A DNA stretch of 64,000 bases from Streptomonospora nanhaiensis (GCF_013410565.1 NZ_JACCFO010000001.1:3224001-3288000), one strand, 5' to 3'; counted from the stretch's first letter, positions 50,405 through 59,829 are shown. Numbers and translations: made by a program. The notes: a model not told the origin generated them from the sequence alone.

Positions 50405-51097
50405 TCAGCGCTGCGGGTTCTCGCCCACGAGGACCACCTCGGTGGCCTCGGCGGAGACCTCGACGCCGTTGGGCTGGGCCTGGATGTCGGTGACGCGCAG
50501 GCCGAACGGCATCTCGGGCACGGGGACCGACAGCGCCAGCAGGTCCTCGACCAGGCCGAGGTCGCCGAACTGGCTCTGCCCGACCTCGATGTTGGAGGGG
50601 GTCACCACGATGGTGCCCTCCTCGACCGCGACGCCCAGGTCGGCCGAGACCGGCACGCTGTACTGGCCCAGGGCGAGGTCGCCGGACATCCGCGGGCTGC
50701 CGTTCTCGTTCTCGATGACGATCCCCTCGGGCAGCCGCTTCTGCAGCTCGCTGTAGGGCAGCATGACGCGGGCGTCGGCGCTGCCCGCCACCACGCTGGG
50801 CTCGGTCAGCAGGTCGCCGATGGGGGCCCGGACGTCGCGCGCGGTGACGTCGACCCGCTCCAGCTGGACGTCGTCGACCACGACGGCGCCGGTGACGATG
50901 TGGATCTCGGCGTACTCCCCGCCGATCGCCTGGGTGAGGAAGGGGAAGCCCCCGATGGTGACCTCGGGCTCGGAGGTCATCTCGTACTGCTGCTCCACGC
51001 GCGAGGCGATCTCGCTCTCCGCGGCGTAGTGCAGACCGCGATCGGCGACGGCGAGCACGATCAGCACGAATATGAGGAAGACGAGGAACTTACGCAT
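50405..51097 (-). CDS. LmeA-like (DUF2993) exported lipid-binding protein
   Basis: 230 residues from ATG 51097. A short basic N-terminus and hydrophobic helix (4-18) form a signal/anchor. The mature domain matches DUF2993: VTIGGFPFLTQAIGGEYAEI, VVVDDVQLERVDVTARDVRAP and SVPVPEMPFGLRVTDIQAQPNGVEVSAEA. Mycobacterial LmeA binds phospholipid and supports lipomannan maturation; whether that holds here is unknown. Tandem with the thioredoxin gene. Confidence 0.85.
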   Translation of the reverse strand: MRKFLVFLIFVLIVLAVADRGLHYAAESEIASRVEQQYEMTSEPEVTIGGFPFLTQAIGGEYAEIHIVTGAVVVDDVQLERVDVTARDVRAPIGDLLTEPSVVAGSADARVMLPYSELQKRLPEGIVIENENGSPRMSGDLALGQYSVPVSADLGVAVEEGTIVVTPSNIEVGQSQFGDLGLVEDLLALSVPVPEMPFGLRVTDIQAQPNGVEVSAEATEVVLVGENPQR

Positions 51098-51339
51098 CGG
51101 GCTTCCAGTACGCTCCTGTTGGTTCCGGCGCGGCGTCCGGACGGGGGATACGGTCAGCGGGGGGGGCGCCGTGGTGCGGCGTCGCGGGACGCCCGGACTC
51201 TGCACGAAGGTTACTTCACCCGATTCGCCCCGCAGCGCTCCGGTGCGATATCTCAGCAAACTCCAATGAACCCGGTCGGGGGCGGTGCGGGAACCGGGCG
51301 ACCCGGCGGGACGGCCGGTCCCGCCGCCGGCGGCGCGGC
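51098..51339. other. Short intergenic region, no gene seen
   Basis: GC-rich spacer of about 240 bases between same-strand genes. It probably contains the LmeA-thioredoxin promoter. No repeat or RNA structure stands out. Confidence 0.4.
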
Positions 51340-52566
51340 TCAGTGGGGCAGCAGCATGCCGGCGAGGTTGTCGGTGGCCGAGGCGCCGGAGAGCGCGAGT
51401 TCGATCACGTTGGTGGCCACCACGGTGTTGGCGCTGCGGCGGGCGAACTCCAGGACGTGCGGCTGCTGCTCGTGCTCCTCGAACGCCAGCTGGTCGCGGT
51501 AGATGGCGTAGACGATCCGCTGGAGCGGCGCGCTGGGCACGGTGTGGCAGGCGAACAGCAGGGTGTCGGGCTCGTGCCTGGCCACCTGCTCGACCATCTC
51601 GTCGGCGTAGTCGTCGAACATCTCGGCGCGGCCCTCGGCCAGCGTGTAGATGGTGATGATGCCGCGCAGCCGCTGCCGGCGCTGCCCGCCGCCACCGCCC
51701 TCGCCCTCGGCACCGTCGAACCCGCGGTCGTCGCCGTAGTCGTCGTACTCGTCAAAGTCGTCGTAGTCGTCCCGCTTGCGGCGCCTGCCCCACACACCGT
51801 CCTCCTCGTCGTCGTCGGGTCCGTCCTGGTCCTCGGAACCGCCGCCGCGGCTCCTGCGCCGGCCGCCGCGCCCCGCGCGCCGGCCGGGGCGCTCGCGCGG
51901 CGGGTTCAGCGCCCGCAGGAACCCGGTCCACAGGGCGGCGATGGCGCCGAGCATCAGCAACTGGCCGAGGATGCCCAGCCCGAAGCGGCTGACGAGGACC
52001 TCGATGAGCACCGCGAGCGCGAGAAGGCCCAGCACCGTCAACTGGTGCCGGGCCCGGCGCGGCTGCTCGCCCATCCGGCGCAGGGCCGCCGCGGCGCACA
52101 CGGCCAGCGCCACGAAGGCGAAGGTGTGCACCAGCCCCAGCGCGATACCGGGGAGGAAGTCGTAGTGCTCGCGCATGGCGGGGTAGCCGTTGCCGAACTG
52201 CCCGCGCAGCCGGTCCATGGTGAGCACCACCAGCGGCACGATGCCCAGTGTGGTGACCACCAGGCGGGTGCCGAACCGGGTGCGCGGCTCGACCACGGCG
52301 TACTCCACCGCGCCCCAGGCCAGCAGCAGCGGCCCGAGCAGGCCCACGCCGATCTGGAAGATGCGGAAGGTGGCCGCGGAGAAATCGAGGAGCGCGCCCG
52401 GGAAGCCGGCGCTGAGGGCGATCGCGAGAGCGACCGCCGAGGCCACCCAGGCAGCCATGAAGAGCCGCGGGTCCCGTATCCCGCGGGCGATCAGCGCGGC
52501 GGTCGCGCTCCACGCCACCAGGGCGCAGATGAACGCCAGTCCTACCTCGACCATCCCGCTAATCAT
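51340..52566 (-). CDS. Polytopic membrane protein with ABM-like C-terminal domain
   Basis: 408 residues from ATG 52566; ATG 52554 is an alternative and neither has a strong site. Seven or so membrane helices (~1-235) are followed by an Arg/Gly-rich then Asp/Tyr-rich linker (DDYDDFDEYDDYGDD) and a C-terminal ~100-residue domain with the antibiotic-biosynthesis-monooxygenase fold (IITIYTLAEGRAEMFDDYAD, EHEQQPHVLEFAR). ABM domains can be enzymatic or dimerisation modules. No function known. Confidence 0.72.
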   Translation of the reverse strand: MISGMVEVGLAFICALVAWSATAALIARGIRDPRLFMAAWVASAVALAIALSAGFPGALLDFSAATFRIFQIGVGLLGPLLLAWGAVEYAVVEPRTRFGTRLVVTTLGIVPLVVLTMDRLRGQFGNGYPAMREHYDFLPGIALGLVHTFAFVALAVCAAAALRRMGEQPRRARHQLTVLGLLALAVLIEVLVSRFGLGILGQLLMLGAIAALWTGFLRALNPPRERPGRRAGRGGRRRSRGGGSEDQDGPDDDEEDGVWGRRRKRDDYDDFDEYDDYGDDRGFDGAEGEGGGGGQRRQRLRGIITIYTLAEGRAEMFDDYADEMVEQVARHEPDTLLFACHTVPSAPLQRIVYAIYRDQLAFEEHEQQPHVLEFARRSANTVVATNVIELALSGASATDNLAGMLLPH

Positions 52567-52726
52567 GCTGCACGTGGAGCCCTGGGCGTGAACCGAGCGG
52601 GACATTGGCCGCACTGTTTTGCCTGCTAATTGCCCTTTTGAGCGGAATAAGACGGTTAACTTGTGAGTTACCTCACCGGTCACGGACTGTTCCCGGCTCG
52701 ATGTACACCTGTGGTGCGGATAGCTC

Positions 52727-52732
52727 TAGGCT
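52727..52732 (+). promoter_or_regulatory. -10 element of a probable leaderless HAD-IB gene promoter
   Basis: TAGGCT is followed by 6 bases and the ATG at 52739. No Shine-Dalgarno sequence is present, so transcription and translation probably start together. Confidence 0.45.
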
Positions 52733-52738
52733 CGAACC

Positions 52739-53671
52739 ATGTGGCGTTATCTCCGTCGAGACGACCGTGGCCGCGCCGCCCTCGCCGGGGAAGCGTCGGC
52801 CGCCGCCGCCGCCGAGGCCCTGCGCGGCACCGGGCGGCCGAGCGGCGCGTACGTCCCGCCCCTGCCGGCGGGCGCTCCGCCCGCGCGCCGGCCCGAGCCG
52901 CCCGCGGCTCCCCCCATCGCGTTCTTCGACGTCGACAACACGCTGATGCGCGGCGCGTCGATCTACCACTTCGCACGCGGCCTGGCCTCGCGCGACCTGT
53001 TCACCACGCGCGACCTCCTGCGGTTCGGGTGGGGCCAGATGCGGTTCCGCATCAGCGGCACCGAGCAGGCCCAGCAGATCAACGCCGCGCGCGAGGCCGC
53101 CCTTGCCTTCGTGGCCGGGCACGACGTCAACGACCTGGTCACCCTGTGCGAGCAGATCTACGACGAGTCGATGGCCGACCGCATCTGGGAGGGCACCCAC
53201 CGGCTGATCCACCGCCACCTGCGCGAGGGGCAGCGGGTGTGGCTGGTCACCGCCACCCCCGTGGAGCTGGCCGACATCATCAAGCGCCGGCTGGGCCTGG
53301 ACGGCGCGCTGGGCACGGTCGCCGAGACCGTCGACGGCGTCTACACCGGCCGCCTGGTCGGCGACCTGCTGCACGGCCCGGCCAAGGCCGCGGCGATCGA
53401 GGCGCTGGCCCGCCACGAGGGCGTCGACCTCTCCGAGTGCACCGCCTACAGCGACTCCAGCAACGACCTGCCGCTGCTCAACGCGGTGGGCCACCCCAAC
53501 GCGGTCAACCCCGACACCGCGCTGCGCGACCACGCCATCGAGCGGGGCTGGCCGGTCCACGAGTTCCGCCGGCACCGCGCCGCCCTGCGGGTCGGCGTGC
53601 CGGCGGCGATCGCGGGCGCGGTGGCCGGGGGCGTGGCGATGAGCGTGCTGCGCCGCCGCGCGCGGCGCTGA
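52739..53671 (+). CDS. HAD-IB family phosphatase with C-terminal membrane anchor
   Basis: 310 residues from ATG 52739. After a ~55-residue Ala/Pro-rich lead comes the HAD nucleophile motif FFDVDNTLMRG, motif II in VWLVTATPVEL, a Lys in the GPAKAAAIEAL segment and motif IV SDSSNDLPLL, as in SerB-like phosphoserine phosphatases. The last ~30 residues include a hydrophobic Ala/Gly stretch before RRRARR, likely a membrane tail. It corresponds to mycobacterial SerB1-type proteins; activity on phosphoserine is unproven. Confidence 0.88.
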   Translation: MWRYLRRDDRGRAALAGEASAAAAAEALRGTGRPSGAYVPPLPAGAPPARRPEPPAAPPIAFFDVDNTLMRGASIYHFARGLASRDLFTTRDLLRFGWGQMRFRISGTEQAQQINAAREAALAFVAGHDVNDLVTLCEQIYDESMADRIWEGTHRLIHRHLREGQRVWLVTATPVELADIIKRRLGLDGALGTVAETVDGVYTGRLVGDLLHGPAKAAAIEALARHEGVDLSECTAYSDSSNDLPLLNAVGHPNAVNPDTALRDHAIERGWPVHEFRRHRAALRVGVPAAIAGAVAGGVAMSVLRRRARR

Positions 53672-53700
53672 GCCGCCGCCCCGCGCGGGCGGCCGGGCCG

Positions 53701-53734
53701 GCGGCCCGGTCGGCGACTCAAGCCGACGGGCCGC
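53701..53734. terminator. Bidirectional hairpin between convergent genes
   Basis: A 14-base arm (53701-53714) pairs with 53722-53734 with one bulged G; the loop is GACTCAA. It lies between the HAD-IB gene and the epimerase gene. Confidence 0.6.
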
Positions 53735-53768
53735 GCGGCGGGAACGGGAGCCAGGCGGGCGGCCAGGA

Positions 53769-54785
53769 TCAGGCGGGCAGCGCCGGACGCGTGCTGTGGG
53801 CGCGCGGCCCGGCCGTACCGGCGCCGCGCCGGCGCGCCGGGCGCCCGCGCTCGCTGGCGTAGCTCTCGAACGCCTCCTGCGAGGTGTAGGCCGGCGACCA
53901 GCCCAGCGCGCGCTCCAGCTTGCTGAAGTCCAGGACGCGGTCGTAGCACAGCACCCGCAGCTGCTCGGGCGAGTAGTCCAGTTCGCTGCGGCGCGCCAGG
54001 CCGCCGAGCATCCGCAGGCCGGGCTCGGGCACGGCGAACCGGCGGCGGCCCACCCGGCGCAGGCACAGCGACAGCGGCAGCGAGCCGGACCCGGCCACGT
54101 TGAAGACGCCCTCGCCGTCGCTCAGCGCCATCCGGCGCACGGCCTCGATGCCGTCGTCCTCGTGGATGAACTGCATCAGCGGGTCGTAGCCGCGCACGGT
54201 GGGCACCAGGCGCAGCCCGAAGTAGCGCGTGAGCGGGGTGTCGACCGAGGGGCCGATGAAGTTGGCGAAGCGCAGCACGGCGGTGGCGACGTCGGGGCGC
54301 CTGCGGGCCAGGCCGCGCGTGTGCTTCTCGACCTCGGCCGCGCTGTTGGCGTAGACCGAGCGCGGCAGCGCGCGCTCGGCGCGGTCCTCGGTGCACAGCA
54401 GCGGGTCCTGGTCGGACTGGCCGTAGACGGCCGCGCTGGAGCGCACGACCAGGCGCCGGAGGGACTCCGAGCGCTGGCAGGCGTCGAGGAGCTGCATCGT
54501 GCCCAGGACGTTGGAGTGCGCCGCGGCGGCCCGGCTGCCGGCGTGCCGCGCCGACGGTGTGAGGCCGAGGTGCAGCACGGTGTCGGCCCCGGATTCGAGG
54601 ACGGCGCGGCCGATACCGCCGTCGTGGAGGTCGGCCTGGATGTAGTCGGTTTGGCCCAGCGGGTGCCGGGGGGCGACGGGGTCGACCCCGACGACCCGGT
54701 CGACTCCGGGTTCGGTCTGCATGGCCTCGGCCACCCGGGCGCCCAGGTAGCGGGAGACTCCGGTGATCAGTACGACGCGGCCCAT
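53769..54785 (-). CDS. NAD-dependent epimerase/dehydratase-like extended SDR
   Basis: 338 residues from ATG 54785, with GGAGG 8 bases upstream. The cofactor loop is ITGVSRYLGARVA (TGxxxxLG). The active-site segment reads SVYANSAAEVE, so the usual YxxxK has Ala in place of Lys, which would impair classical epimerase chemistry. The family (mycobacterial GalE2-type, Rv0501) sits beside the small ribosomal protein gene in many actinobacteria, as here. Sugar-nucleotide activity should not be assumed. Confidence 0.85.
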   Translation of the reverse strand: MGRVVLITGVSRYLGARVAEAMQTEPGVDRVVGVDPVAPRHPLGQTDYIQADLHDGGIGRAVLESGADTVLHLGLTPSARHAGSRAAAAHSNVLGTMQLLDACQRSESLRRLVVRSSAAVYGQSDQDPLLCTEDRAERALPRSVYANSAAEVEKHTRGLARRRPDVATAVLRFANFIGPSVDTPLTRYFGLRLVPTVRGYDPLMQFIHEDDGIEAVRRMALSDGEGVFNVAGSGSLPLSLCLRRVGRRRFAVPEPGLRMLGGLARRSELDYSPEQLRVLCYDRVLDFSKLERALGWSPAYTSQEAFESYASERGRPARRRGAGTAGPRAHSTRPALPA

Positions 54786-54950
54786 GCCACACGCCTCCAC
54801 GAGTCGGGGGGGATTGCGCTGGAGGGGCGGGAGGTGTCTCCGCGTCGACCGTGCCGCCGCGGACCGAGCGGACCGAGCGGACCGTGCGGACCGGGACCGC
54901 CGCGGTCGGTGTCGGCGGAGAGACTGCCCTACCCGATGCCGAAGGCTCGG

Positions 54951-55049
54951 CTACTTCTTGTTGCGGCGCGCGACGCGGGTCCTCTTGAGCAGCTTGCGGT
55001 GCTTCTTCTTCGCCATGCGCTTGCGGCGCTTCTTGATGACGGAACCCAT
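54951..55049 (-). CDS. Small basic ribosomal protein bS22 type (AURKAIP1/COX24 domain)
   Basis: 32 residues, [20 protein letters not shown] at the start and RRNKK at the end; half the residues are Lys or Arg. It matches the actinobacterial protein annotated AURKAIP1/COX24-domain, found as bS22 in mycobacterial ribosomes. GAGGTG lies just upstream of ATG 55049. Neighbouring the epimerase gene, as in mycobacteria (Rv0500B-Rv0501). An excisionase-like/BldC-type gene often found next to it is not visible here. Confidence 0.92.
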   Translation of the reverse strand: MGSVIKKRRKRMAKKKHRKLLKRTRVARRNKK

Positions 55050-55481
55050 ACGGTTCACCTCTCGCCTACGTTCGAATCACATGACACGACGGCACACCGG
55101 GCCGGGCGCGCATGGCGCGGCCCGCGAGGTGAGCCGACGGAGGGAGTGCGGCGAGGTTGTCGCCCGGGGGCGGGCACGCGGCGGCCGCGTGCCGATGAAA
55201 CGCCGCACCCGTTGGACCAGCCTACCGCCTCGCACAAGGGGAGGCCGCACAGGCCGCGCAACGGGGGTCGCGGGGCGCCCCTCGGGGGACGGCGGGTCGG
55301 GGCGCGGCGGAGCCGGGCGGAGAGTGCCGGCGGGGCCGGGCGCGTGGAGCCGGTCCGGGCGCGGGGGCGGCGGGACCGGGCGGGGTGGAGCCGTCCGGGC
55401 GGAGACGGCGCCGACACGGACCGGACGGCGGCTCCCGCGGGGCGGGGCGGGACGGCCGTCGGCGGCGCGCGGGGCGGCGGG
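55050..55481. other. Intergenic region, no gene seen
   Basis: About 430 bases, GC-rich, low-complexity. I see no supportable reading frame on either strand. The part near 55050-55110 should hold the promoter of the small ribosomal protein gene. Confidence 0.5.
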
Positions 55482-56117
55482 TCAGGCGCCGGGCATGGCC
55501 GGGCCCTTGCGGTACAGCTCGGCCGCCGGCTCGGTGTAGCCCACGCTGACCAGCCGGTGGTCCTCGAAGGTCAGCGAGGTGATGCTGGCGAGGTTGCACT
55601 GCCGCCGGTCGGGGCGGTGCCACAGCCGCTTGCGCTCGGCCGCGCGGCGGGCCATCCAGATGGGGAGCTGGTGGCTGACGCACACGGCCTCGCGGCCCCA
55701 CGCCTCCTTGCGCACCACCTTGATGATGTCGACCATGCGGGCGACGATGCGGGAGTAAGGCTCGCCCCAGGAGGGCCGGAACGGGTTGTAGAGCCGCCGC
55801 AGCACCTCGGGGTCGCGCATGGAGCGCGAGGTGAGGGTCATGCCCTGGAACGTGTTGCCGGCCTCGATCAGCCGCTCGTCCAGCCGGATGGCCACACCGA
55901 ACTCGTCGGCCACGGGCTGCGCGGTCTCCTTGGCGCGGTCCAGCGGCGAGGAGTACAGCGCGGCGATGTCGCGCCCGGTGAACCACTCGGCCGCGAGACC
56001 CGCCATGCGGACACCGTTCTCACTGAGGTGGAACTCCGGCAGGCGGCCGTAGAGAATCCCCTTGGGGTTGTGCACCTCGCCGTGCCGGAGGAGGTGGACA
56101 ACGGTGGTCGTACTCAT
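55482..56117 (-). CDS. Histidine phosphatase superfamily protein
   Basis: 211 residues from ATG 56117. LLRHGEVHNPKGILYG holds the phosphohistidine; SPLDRAKETAQPVADEFG, a catalytic Glu region (RLIEAGNTFQG) and CVSHQLPIWM with the second His complete the branch-1 active site. It is the counterpart of Rv0525, next to hemL in mycobacteria. Phosphoglycerate-mutase activity is uncertain; many members hydrolyse other phosphoesters. Confidence 0.9.
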   Translation of the reverse strand: MSTTTVVHLLRHGEVHNPKGILYGRLPEFHLSENGVRMAGLAAEWFTGRDIAALYSSPLDRAKETAQPVADEFGVAIRLDERLIEAGNTFQGMTLTSRSMRDPEVLRRLYNPFRPSWGEPYSRIVARMVDIIKVVRKEAWGREAVCVSHQLPIWMARRAAERKRLWHRPDRRQCNLASITSLTFEDHRLVSVGYTEPAAELYRKGPAMPGA

Positions 56118-56187
56118 GTTCGCGCGACCGATTCCTTCCGTACGTTCGCTGGACGGCGCGGGCCCCGGCGGCTGCGGCTGCCGCCGC

Positions 56188-57129
56188 CTAGACGGGCGCT
56201 GACGTGGCGTCCAAGGTCCGCGTACCGTCATCCAACTTATCGACCGTGGACCGCAGGGCCGCCACGGCGGCCCGCACGGCGGGCCGCCGCCCGGCCTCGC
56301 GGCGCAGCAGCGCGTACACGCTGCGCACGAGCACGGGCCGCAGCGGCACCGTGCGCACGCCGGGCGGCAGCATCCCGCGGCCCAGGCGCGGCAGCACGGC
56401 GAGGCCCAGGCCGGCGGCCACCAGCGCGATCTGGGTGGGGTACTCGGTCGCGTAGTGTGCCACGCGCGGCTCCACCCCCGCACGCCGGAGGGTGTCGCAC
56501 AGCCACTCGAAGCAGATGGTGCCCTGCGGGGCGACGATCCAGTCCTCGTCCACGAGCTCGCCCGGGGCGAGTTCGGCCCGGTCGGCGAGGGGGTGGTCGG
56601 CCGGCAGCGCGATCTCGGCGGGGTCGTCGAACAGGTGCAGCCGCTCGGTGCCGTCGAGCACGGGAAGCGGGGAGTTCACCCAGTCCTGGACGATGGCGAG
56701 ATCGTAGTCGCCGCGCTGGACCAGGGGCTGGGAGGCGACGGGGTCGGCCTCGAACATCTGGACCTTGAGGTTGGGGTAGCGGGCGGCCAGGTCGCGCAGC
56801 GCGGGGGGCAGGACGCTGCGCGCGGCGGTGGCGAAGGCGGCGATGCTCAGCCGCCCGGCGACGCTGCCGAGCTGGGCCTCAAGGTCGGCCTCGGCCTCGG
56901 CGATCAGCGCGAGGATGCGCTCGGAGTGGCGGACGAGCAACTGCGCCGCGTCGGTGAGCCGCACACCGCGCCCGCTGCGCTCCAGCAGGCGGGCGGAGGT
57001 CTCGCGCTCCAGCTTGGCGATCTGCTGGGAGACGGCGGAGGTGGTGATTCCGAGGACGTCGGCCGCGGCGCTGACCGACCCGTACTCGGAGATGGCGTTG
57101 AGCGCCCGGAGGCGGTCGATGTCGAGCAC
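56188..57129 (-). CDS. LysR-family transcription regulator
   Basis: 313 residues from GTG 57129. The N-terminal winged helix-turn-helix is clear (LRALNAISEYGSVSAAADVL, ITTSAVSQQIAKLE), followed by the two-lobe effector domain. A TATGAT -10 element ends 6 bases before the GTG, so it should be leaderless. It is flanked by the histidine phosphatase gene and a 1-kb non-coding stretch. LysR regulators commonly act on neighbouring or divergent genes; no divergent gene is adjacent here, which is unusual. Confidence 0.93.
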   Translation of the reverse strand: MLDIDRLRALNAISEYGSVSAAADVLGITTSAVSQQIAKLERETSARLLERSGRGVRLTDAAQLLVRHSERILALIAEAEADLEAQLGSVAGRLSIAAFATAARSVLPPALRDLAARYPNLKVQMFEADPVASQPLVQRGDYDLAIVQDWVNSPLPVLDGTERLHLFDDPAEIALPADHPLADRAELAPGELVDEDWIVAPQGTICFEWLCDTLRRAGVEPRVAHYATEYPTQIALVAAGLGLAVLPRLGRGMLPPGVRTVPLRPVLVRSVYALLRREAGRRPAVRAAVAALRSTVDKLDDGTRTLDATSAPV

Positions 57130-57135
57130 GCGGCA

Positions 57136-57141
57136 ATCATA
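57136..57141 (-). promoter_or_regulatory. -10 element of the LysR gene promoter
   Basis: TATGAT on the minus strand, 6 bases before GTG 57129. A consensus-quality -10 in a short AT-rich patch; the -35 is weak. The message is probably leaderless. Confidence 0.55.
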
Positions 57142-57753
57142 AAGCGCCGTTTAACGCCGGAAGCAGGTAATTGAAAGCTGAACTACCCATTGGGGAACAG
57201 ATCCGCCCAAACGATCACGCGGAGGAACGAGGGAGGACGGGGCAGCGGGGGCCGGGACAGCAGGCGGCGGCGGTCGGCAGGCGGCCGCGGTCAGCGGCAC
57301 GCGGCCATCGGCCGGCGGGGTGGACGGCCGAGGTGGCGACGGGCGCGGCCCGATCGCACGGCGGTGTCAGTGCCGGTGCCTCGGCTCGGGGTGGTTCCGC
57401 GACGGGGGCGGGGAACCAAAACCCGCACCTCGTCGGCGCGCGGCGCGGCGTTTCCTCAAGGTTTGCCCTTTTTGTCCCTGACAAAGGCGGGCACAGCGGC
57501 CCCGGAGAGGCCCCATGAGAACCATAGTGTCCACGATATGAGACAACCAAGGCGAAGGCGGCACCCTTATGTCTGCAATGCCCGTTTCCAAGGGCGACGA
57601 AGTCGGCCTGCGGTTCAAAAAGGCGACCCGAAGGCGCATCTCGCGGTGAAAGAGGCCATTTTTGTCTCACCATGTGAGATTCCAGAGCGCTGGCGTCCCA
57701 TTTGACCAGGTTTGGGAACGGGGCCGGTCACAGGAACCCACGACAGACCGGAC
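57142..57753. other. Non-coding stretch upstream of the LysR gene
   Basis: No credible gene. Several TGAGA/TGAGAC words occur near 57516-57544 and 57665-57679. A TTTGTC/GACAAA inverted repeat lies near 57468-57484. Composition is lower in GC than its surroundings at 57440-57680. Confidence 0.5.
57665..57679. promoter_or_regulatory. TCTCA-N5-TGAGA inverted repeat
   Basis: TCTCA, CCATG, TGAGA: 5-bp arms with a G before the first arm. It has the same form and spacing as the site at 61355-61373, so both may be bound by one regulator. Confidence 0.4.
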
Positions 57754-58115
57754 CCACGCCGCCCGCCCCGGCCATCCGCCGCCGTCGCCGCCCCGTCGCC
57801 CGCAACAGCCACGGGGGCGCGCCGATGACCGCCCATCCCGGCCCCCGGCGCCCTCGCCGCCCCGTCGCATACCTCAACCACTGGGGTGCGCACCGATGAC
57901 CGCCCATCCGGGCCGCCCGCCGCCGTTGCCGCCCTCGTCACCCGCGACAACCACTGGATGCGGACCGAAGGCAGTCGCCCCAGGCACCCGCCGTCGGCGC
58001 CTTCATCGCACACCTCGACCACGAGGGGGCGTCCGATGACAGCTCGCCCCACGCCCCCGCCGCCGTCGCCGCCCCGTCATCCGCATCAACCACCGGGGGC
58101 GAACCGACAACCGTC
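57754..58115. repeat. Degenerate ~70-bp tandem repeats upstream of the hemL 3' end
   Basis: A block recurs with boundaries at ACCGATGAC or similar near 57824, 57895, 57967, 58035 and 58105. Each unit contains a CCGCCGTCGCCGCC-like stretch followed by an AACCAC-like stretch. Spacings are 71, 72, 68 and 70 bases, so reading frame is not kept and the repeats are not a protein repeat. Confidence 0.65.
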
Positions 58116-58162
58116 CACCGGGGCGGGTCCCCCCGGGACCGGCCCCGGTCCCGGGCGGCCCG

Positions 58163-59452
58163 CTAGACCTCGGCGGCGGCCCGGGCGGCGCGCGGCAGGG
58201 CGCTGATCACCCGGTCGATGGCGGCGTCGTCGTGCGCGGCCGAGAAGAACCACGCCTCGAACGCCGCCGGCGGCAGGTACACGCCCTGCTCCAGCATCGC
58301 GTGGAAGAACGCGGCGAAGCGGTCGGTGTTCTGCGCGCGGGCGCCGTCGAAGTCGGTGACCTCGGTGTCGGTGAAGAAGACGGTGAAGAGGTTGCCGCCG
58401 CGCTGCACGCGGTGCGGCACCCCCGCCGCCGACAGTTCACGCTCGACCGCGTCGGCGACCTGCGCCGACACCGCGTCGATGCGGGCGTACACGTCGTCGG
58501 TGGCGTTGCGCAGCGTGGCCAGCCCGGCGGCCGTGGCCAGGGGGTTCCCCGACAGCGTGCCCGCCTGGTAGACCTGCCCGCCGGGGGTGAGGTGGGCCAT
58601 CAGGTCCGCGCGCCCGCCGAACGCGGCCGCGGGCAGGCCGCCGCCCATGACCTTGCCGAAGGTCACCAGGTCGGCGGCGACGCCTTCGAGCCCGTACCAG
58701 CCCGAGCGGCTGACCCGGAAGCCGGTCAGCACCTCGTCGAGGACGAGCAGCGCGCCGTGGGCCGCCGTCAGTTCCTTGAGCCGGGCGTTGAACCCGTCCC
58801 GGGGCGGGACCACGCCCATGTTGGCCGGGCACGCCTCCACGATGACGCAGGCGATGTCCGGACCGGACTCGGCGAACACCCGCTCCACGGCGTCGATGTC
58901 GTTGTAGGGCAGCACGATGGTGTCGGCGGCGCCGGCCCGGGTGACACCCGGGGTGTCGGGCACCGCGAACGTCGCCATGCCCGATCCGGCGGCCGCCAGG
59001 AGGGAGTCCACGTGGCCGTGGTAGTTGCCCGCGAACTTCACGATCCGGCCGCGCCCGGTGGCGCCGCGCGCCAGGCGGATCGCCGACATCGTCGCCTCGG
59101 TGCCGGAGTTGACCAGGCGGACCTGCTCCACCGGCGTGCGGGCGATGATCTCCTCGGCCAACTCCACCTCGCCGGGGGTGGGCGCGCCGAAGGACGTGCC
59201 CTTGGCGGCGGCCTCGGCCAGCGCCTCCACGACGGCGGGGTGCGCGTGGCCCAGGATCAGCGGGCCCCACGAGCACACCAGGTCGACGTAGGTGTTGCCG
59301 TCGACGTCGGTGAGGTAGGGGCCCGAGCCCGAGGCCATGAACGGCGGCGTGCCGCCCACGGCGCCGAACGCCCGGACCGGGGAGTTCACCCCTCCGGGGA
59401 CGACGGCGCTGGCACGCTGGAACAGCTCGGCGGAAGTGTTGTCGTTACCCAC
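58163..59452 (-). CDS. hemL: Glutamate-1-semialdehyde 2,1-aminomutase
   Basis: 429 residues from GTG 59452. It makes 5-aminolevulinate from glutamate-1-semialdehyde with PLP. Family hallmarks: [18 protein letters not shown] near the start, [15 protein letters not shown], the YHGHVDSLL loop, LDEVLTGFR and the PLP-binding Lys267 in [12 protein letters not shown]. Length is normal. It belongs with hemB and hemD to the right, although rraA and two other genes are interposed. Confidence 0.96.
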   Translation of the reverse strand: MGNDNTSAELFQRASAVVPGGVNSPVRAFGAVGGTPPFMASGSGPYLTDVDGNTYVDLVCSWGPLILGHAHPAVVEALAEAAAKGTSFGAPTPGEVELAEEIIARTPVEQVRLVNSGTEATMSAIRLARGATGRGRIVKFAGNYHGHVDSLLAAAGSGMATFAVPDTPGVTRAGAADTIVLPYNDIDAVERVFAESGPDIACVIVEACPANMGVVPPRDGFNARLKELTAAHGALLVLDEVLTGFRVSRSGWYGLEGVAADLVTFGKVMGGGLPAAAFGGRADLMAHLTPGGQVYQAGTLSGNPLATAAGLATLRNATDDVYARIDAVSAQVADAVERELSAAGVPHRVQRGGNLFTVFFTDTEVTDFDGARAQNTDRFAAFFHAMLEQGVYLPPAAFEAWFFSAAHDDAAIDRVISALPRAARAAAEV

Positions 59453-59829
59453 GCCTCCAGTGTGGCAGCGGTGCCGCGGTCCGCGCGCCGACCCCGCCGC
59501 GGGCGCGCCGAGGCGAGCCCGAGAGGCGCCGGAGGGCGCCGCGGAGAGGGCGGCGCAGGGAGCCGCGGGCACGCCGCGGAGGCGCCCTACCGGGAACCGC
59601 GGGGCACTGCCAAGACGGCGACGCGGTGGGGCGCGGGGCACACGGCCCCGGCGCCACGCGGTGTTTCGGCCCGGAAGGGTGTGCGGGCAGGGGGCGTTCC
59701 GGCGGCTCCCGCGTTACCGCCGCGCGGTCGGCATCAGTAGGTTGAGACGGCACCACGTCGTTGAGACCGGATGAGACCGCACGAGGCCGGTGCCCCGGCA
59801 GCCGGCCTCCGCACGCAAAGGACACTCCC
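59453..59829. other. Divergent hemL/rraA intergenic region with TGAGAC array
   Basis: About 375 bases. TGAGAC occurs at 59743, 59762 and 59772, spaced 19 and 10 bases, about 50-90 bases before the rraA start. The spacing suggests repeated contacts on one face of the helix. The remainder is GC-rich without a gene. Confidence 0.5.

Noticed and set aside
55070-55078. GTTCGAATC, resembling a tRNA T-loop
   Set aside because: No acceptor, D or anticodon stem can be drawn around it, on either strand.
57615-58052. Minus-strand reading frame with repeated VVEVCD words
   Set aside because: It is produced by the ~70-bp DNA repeats, whose spacings are not multiples of three; no ribosome binding site or family was seen.
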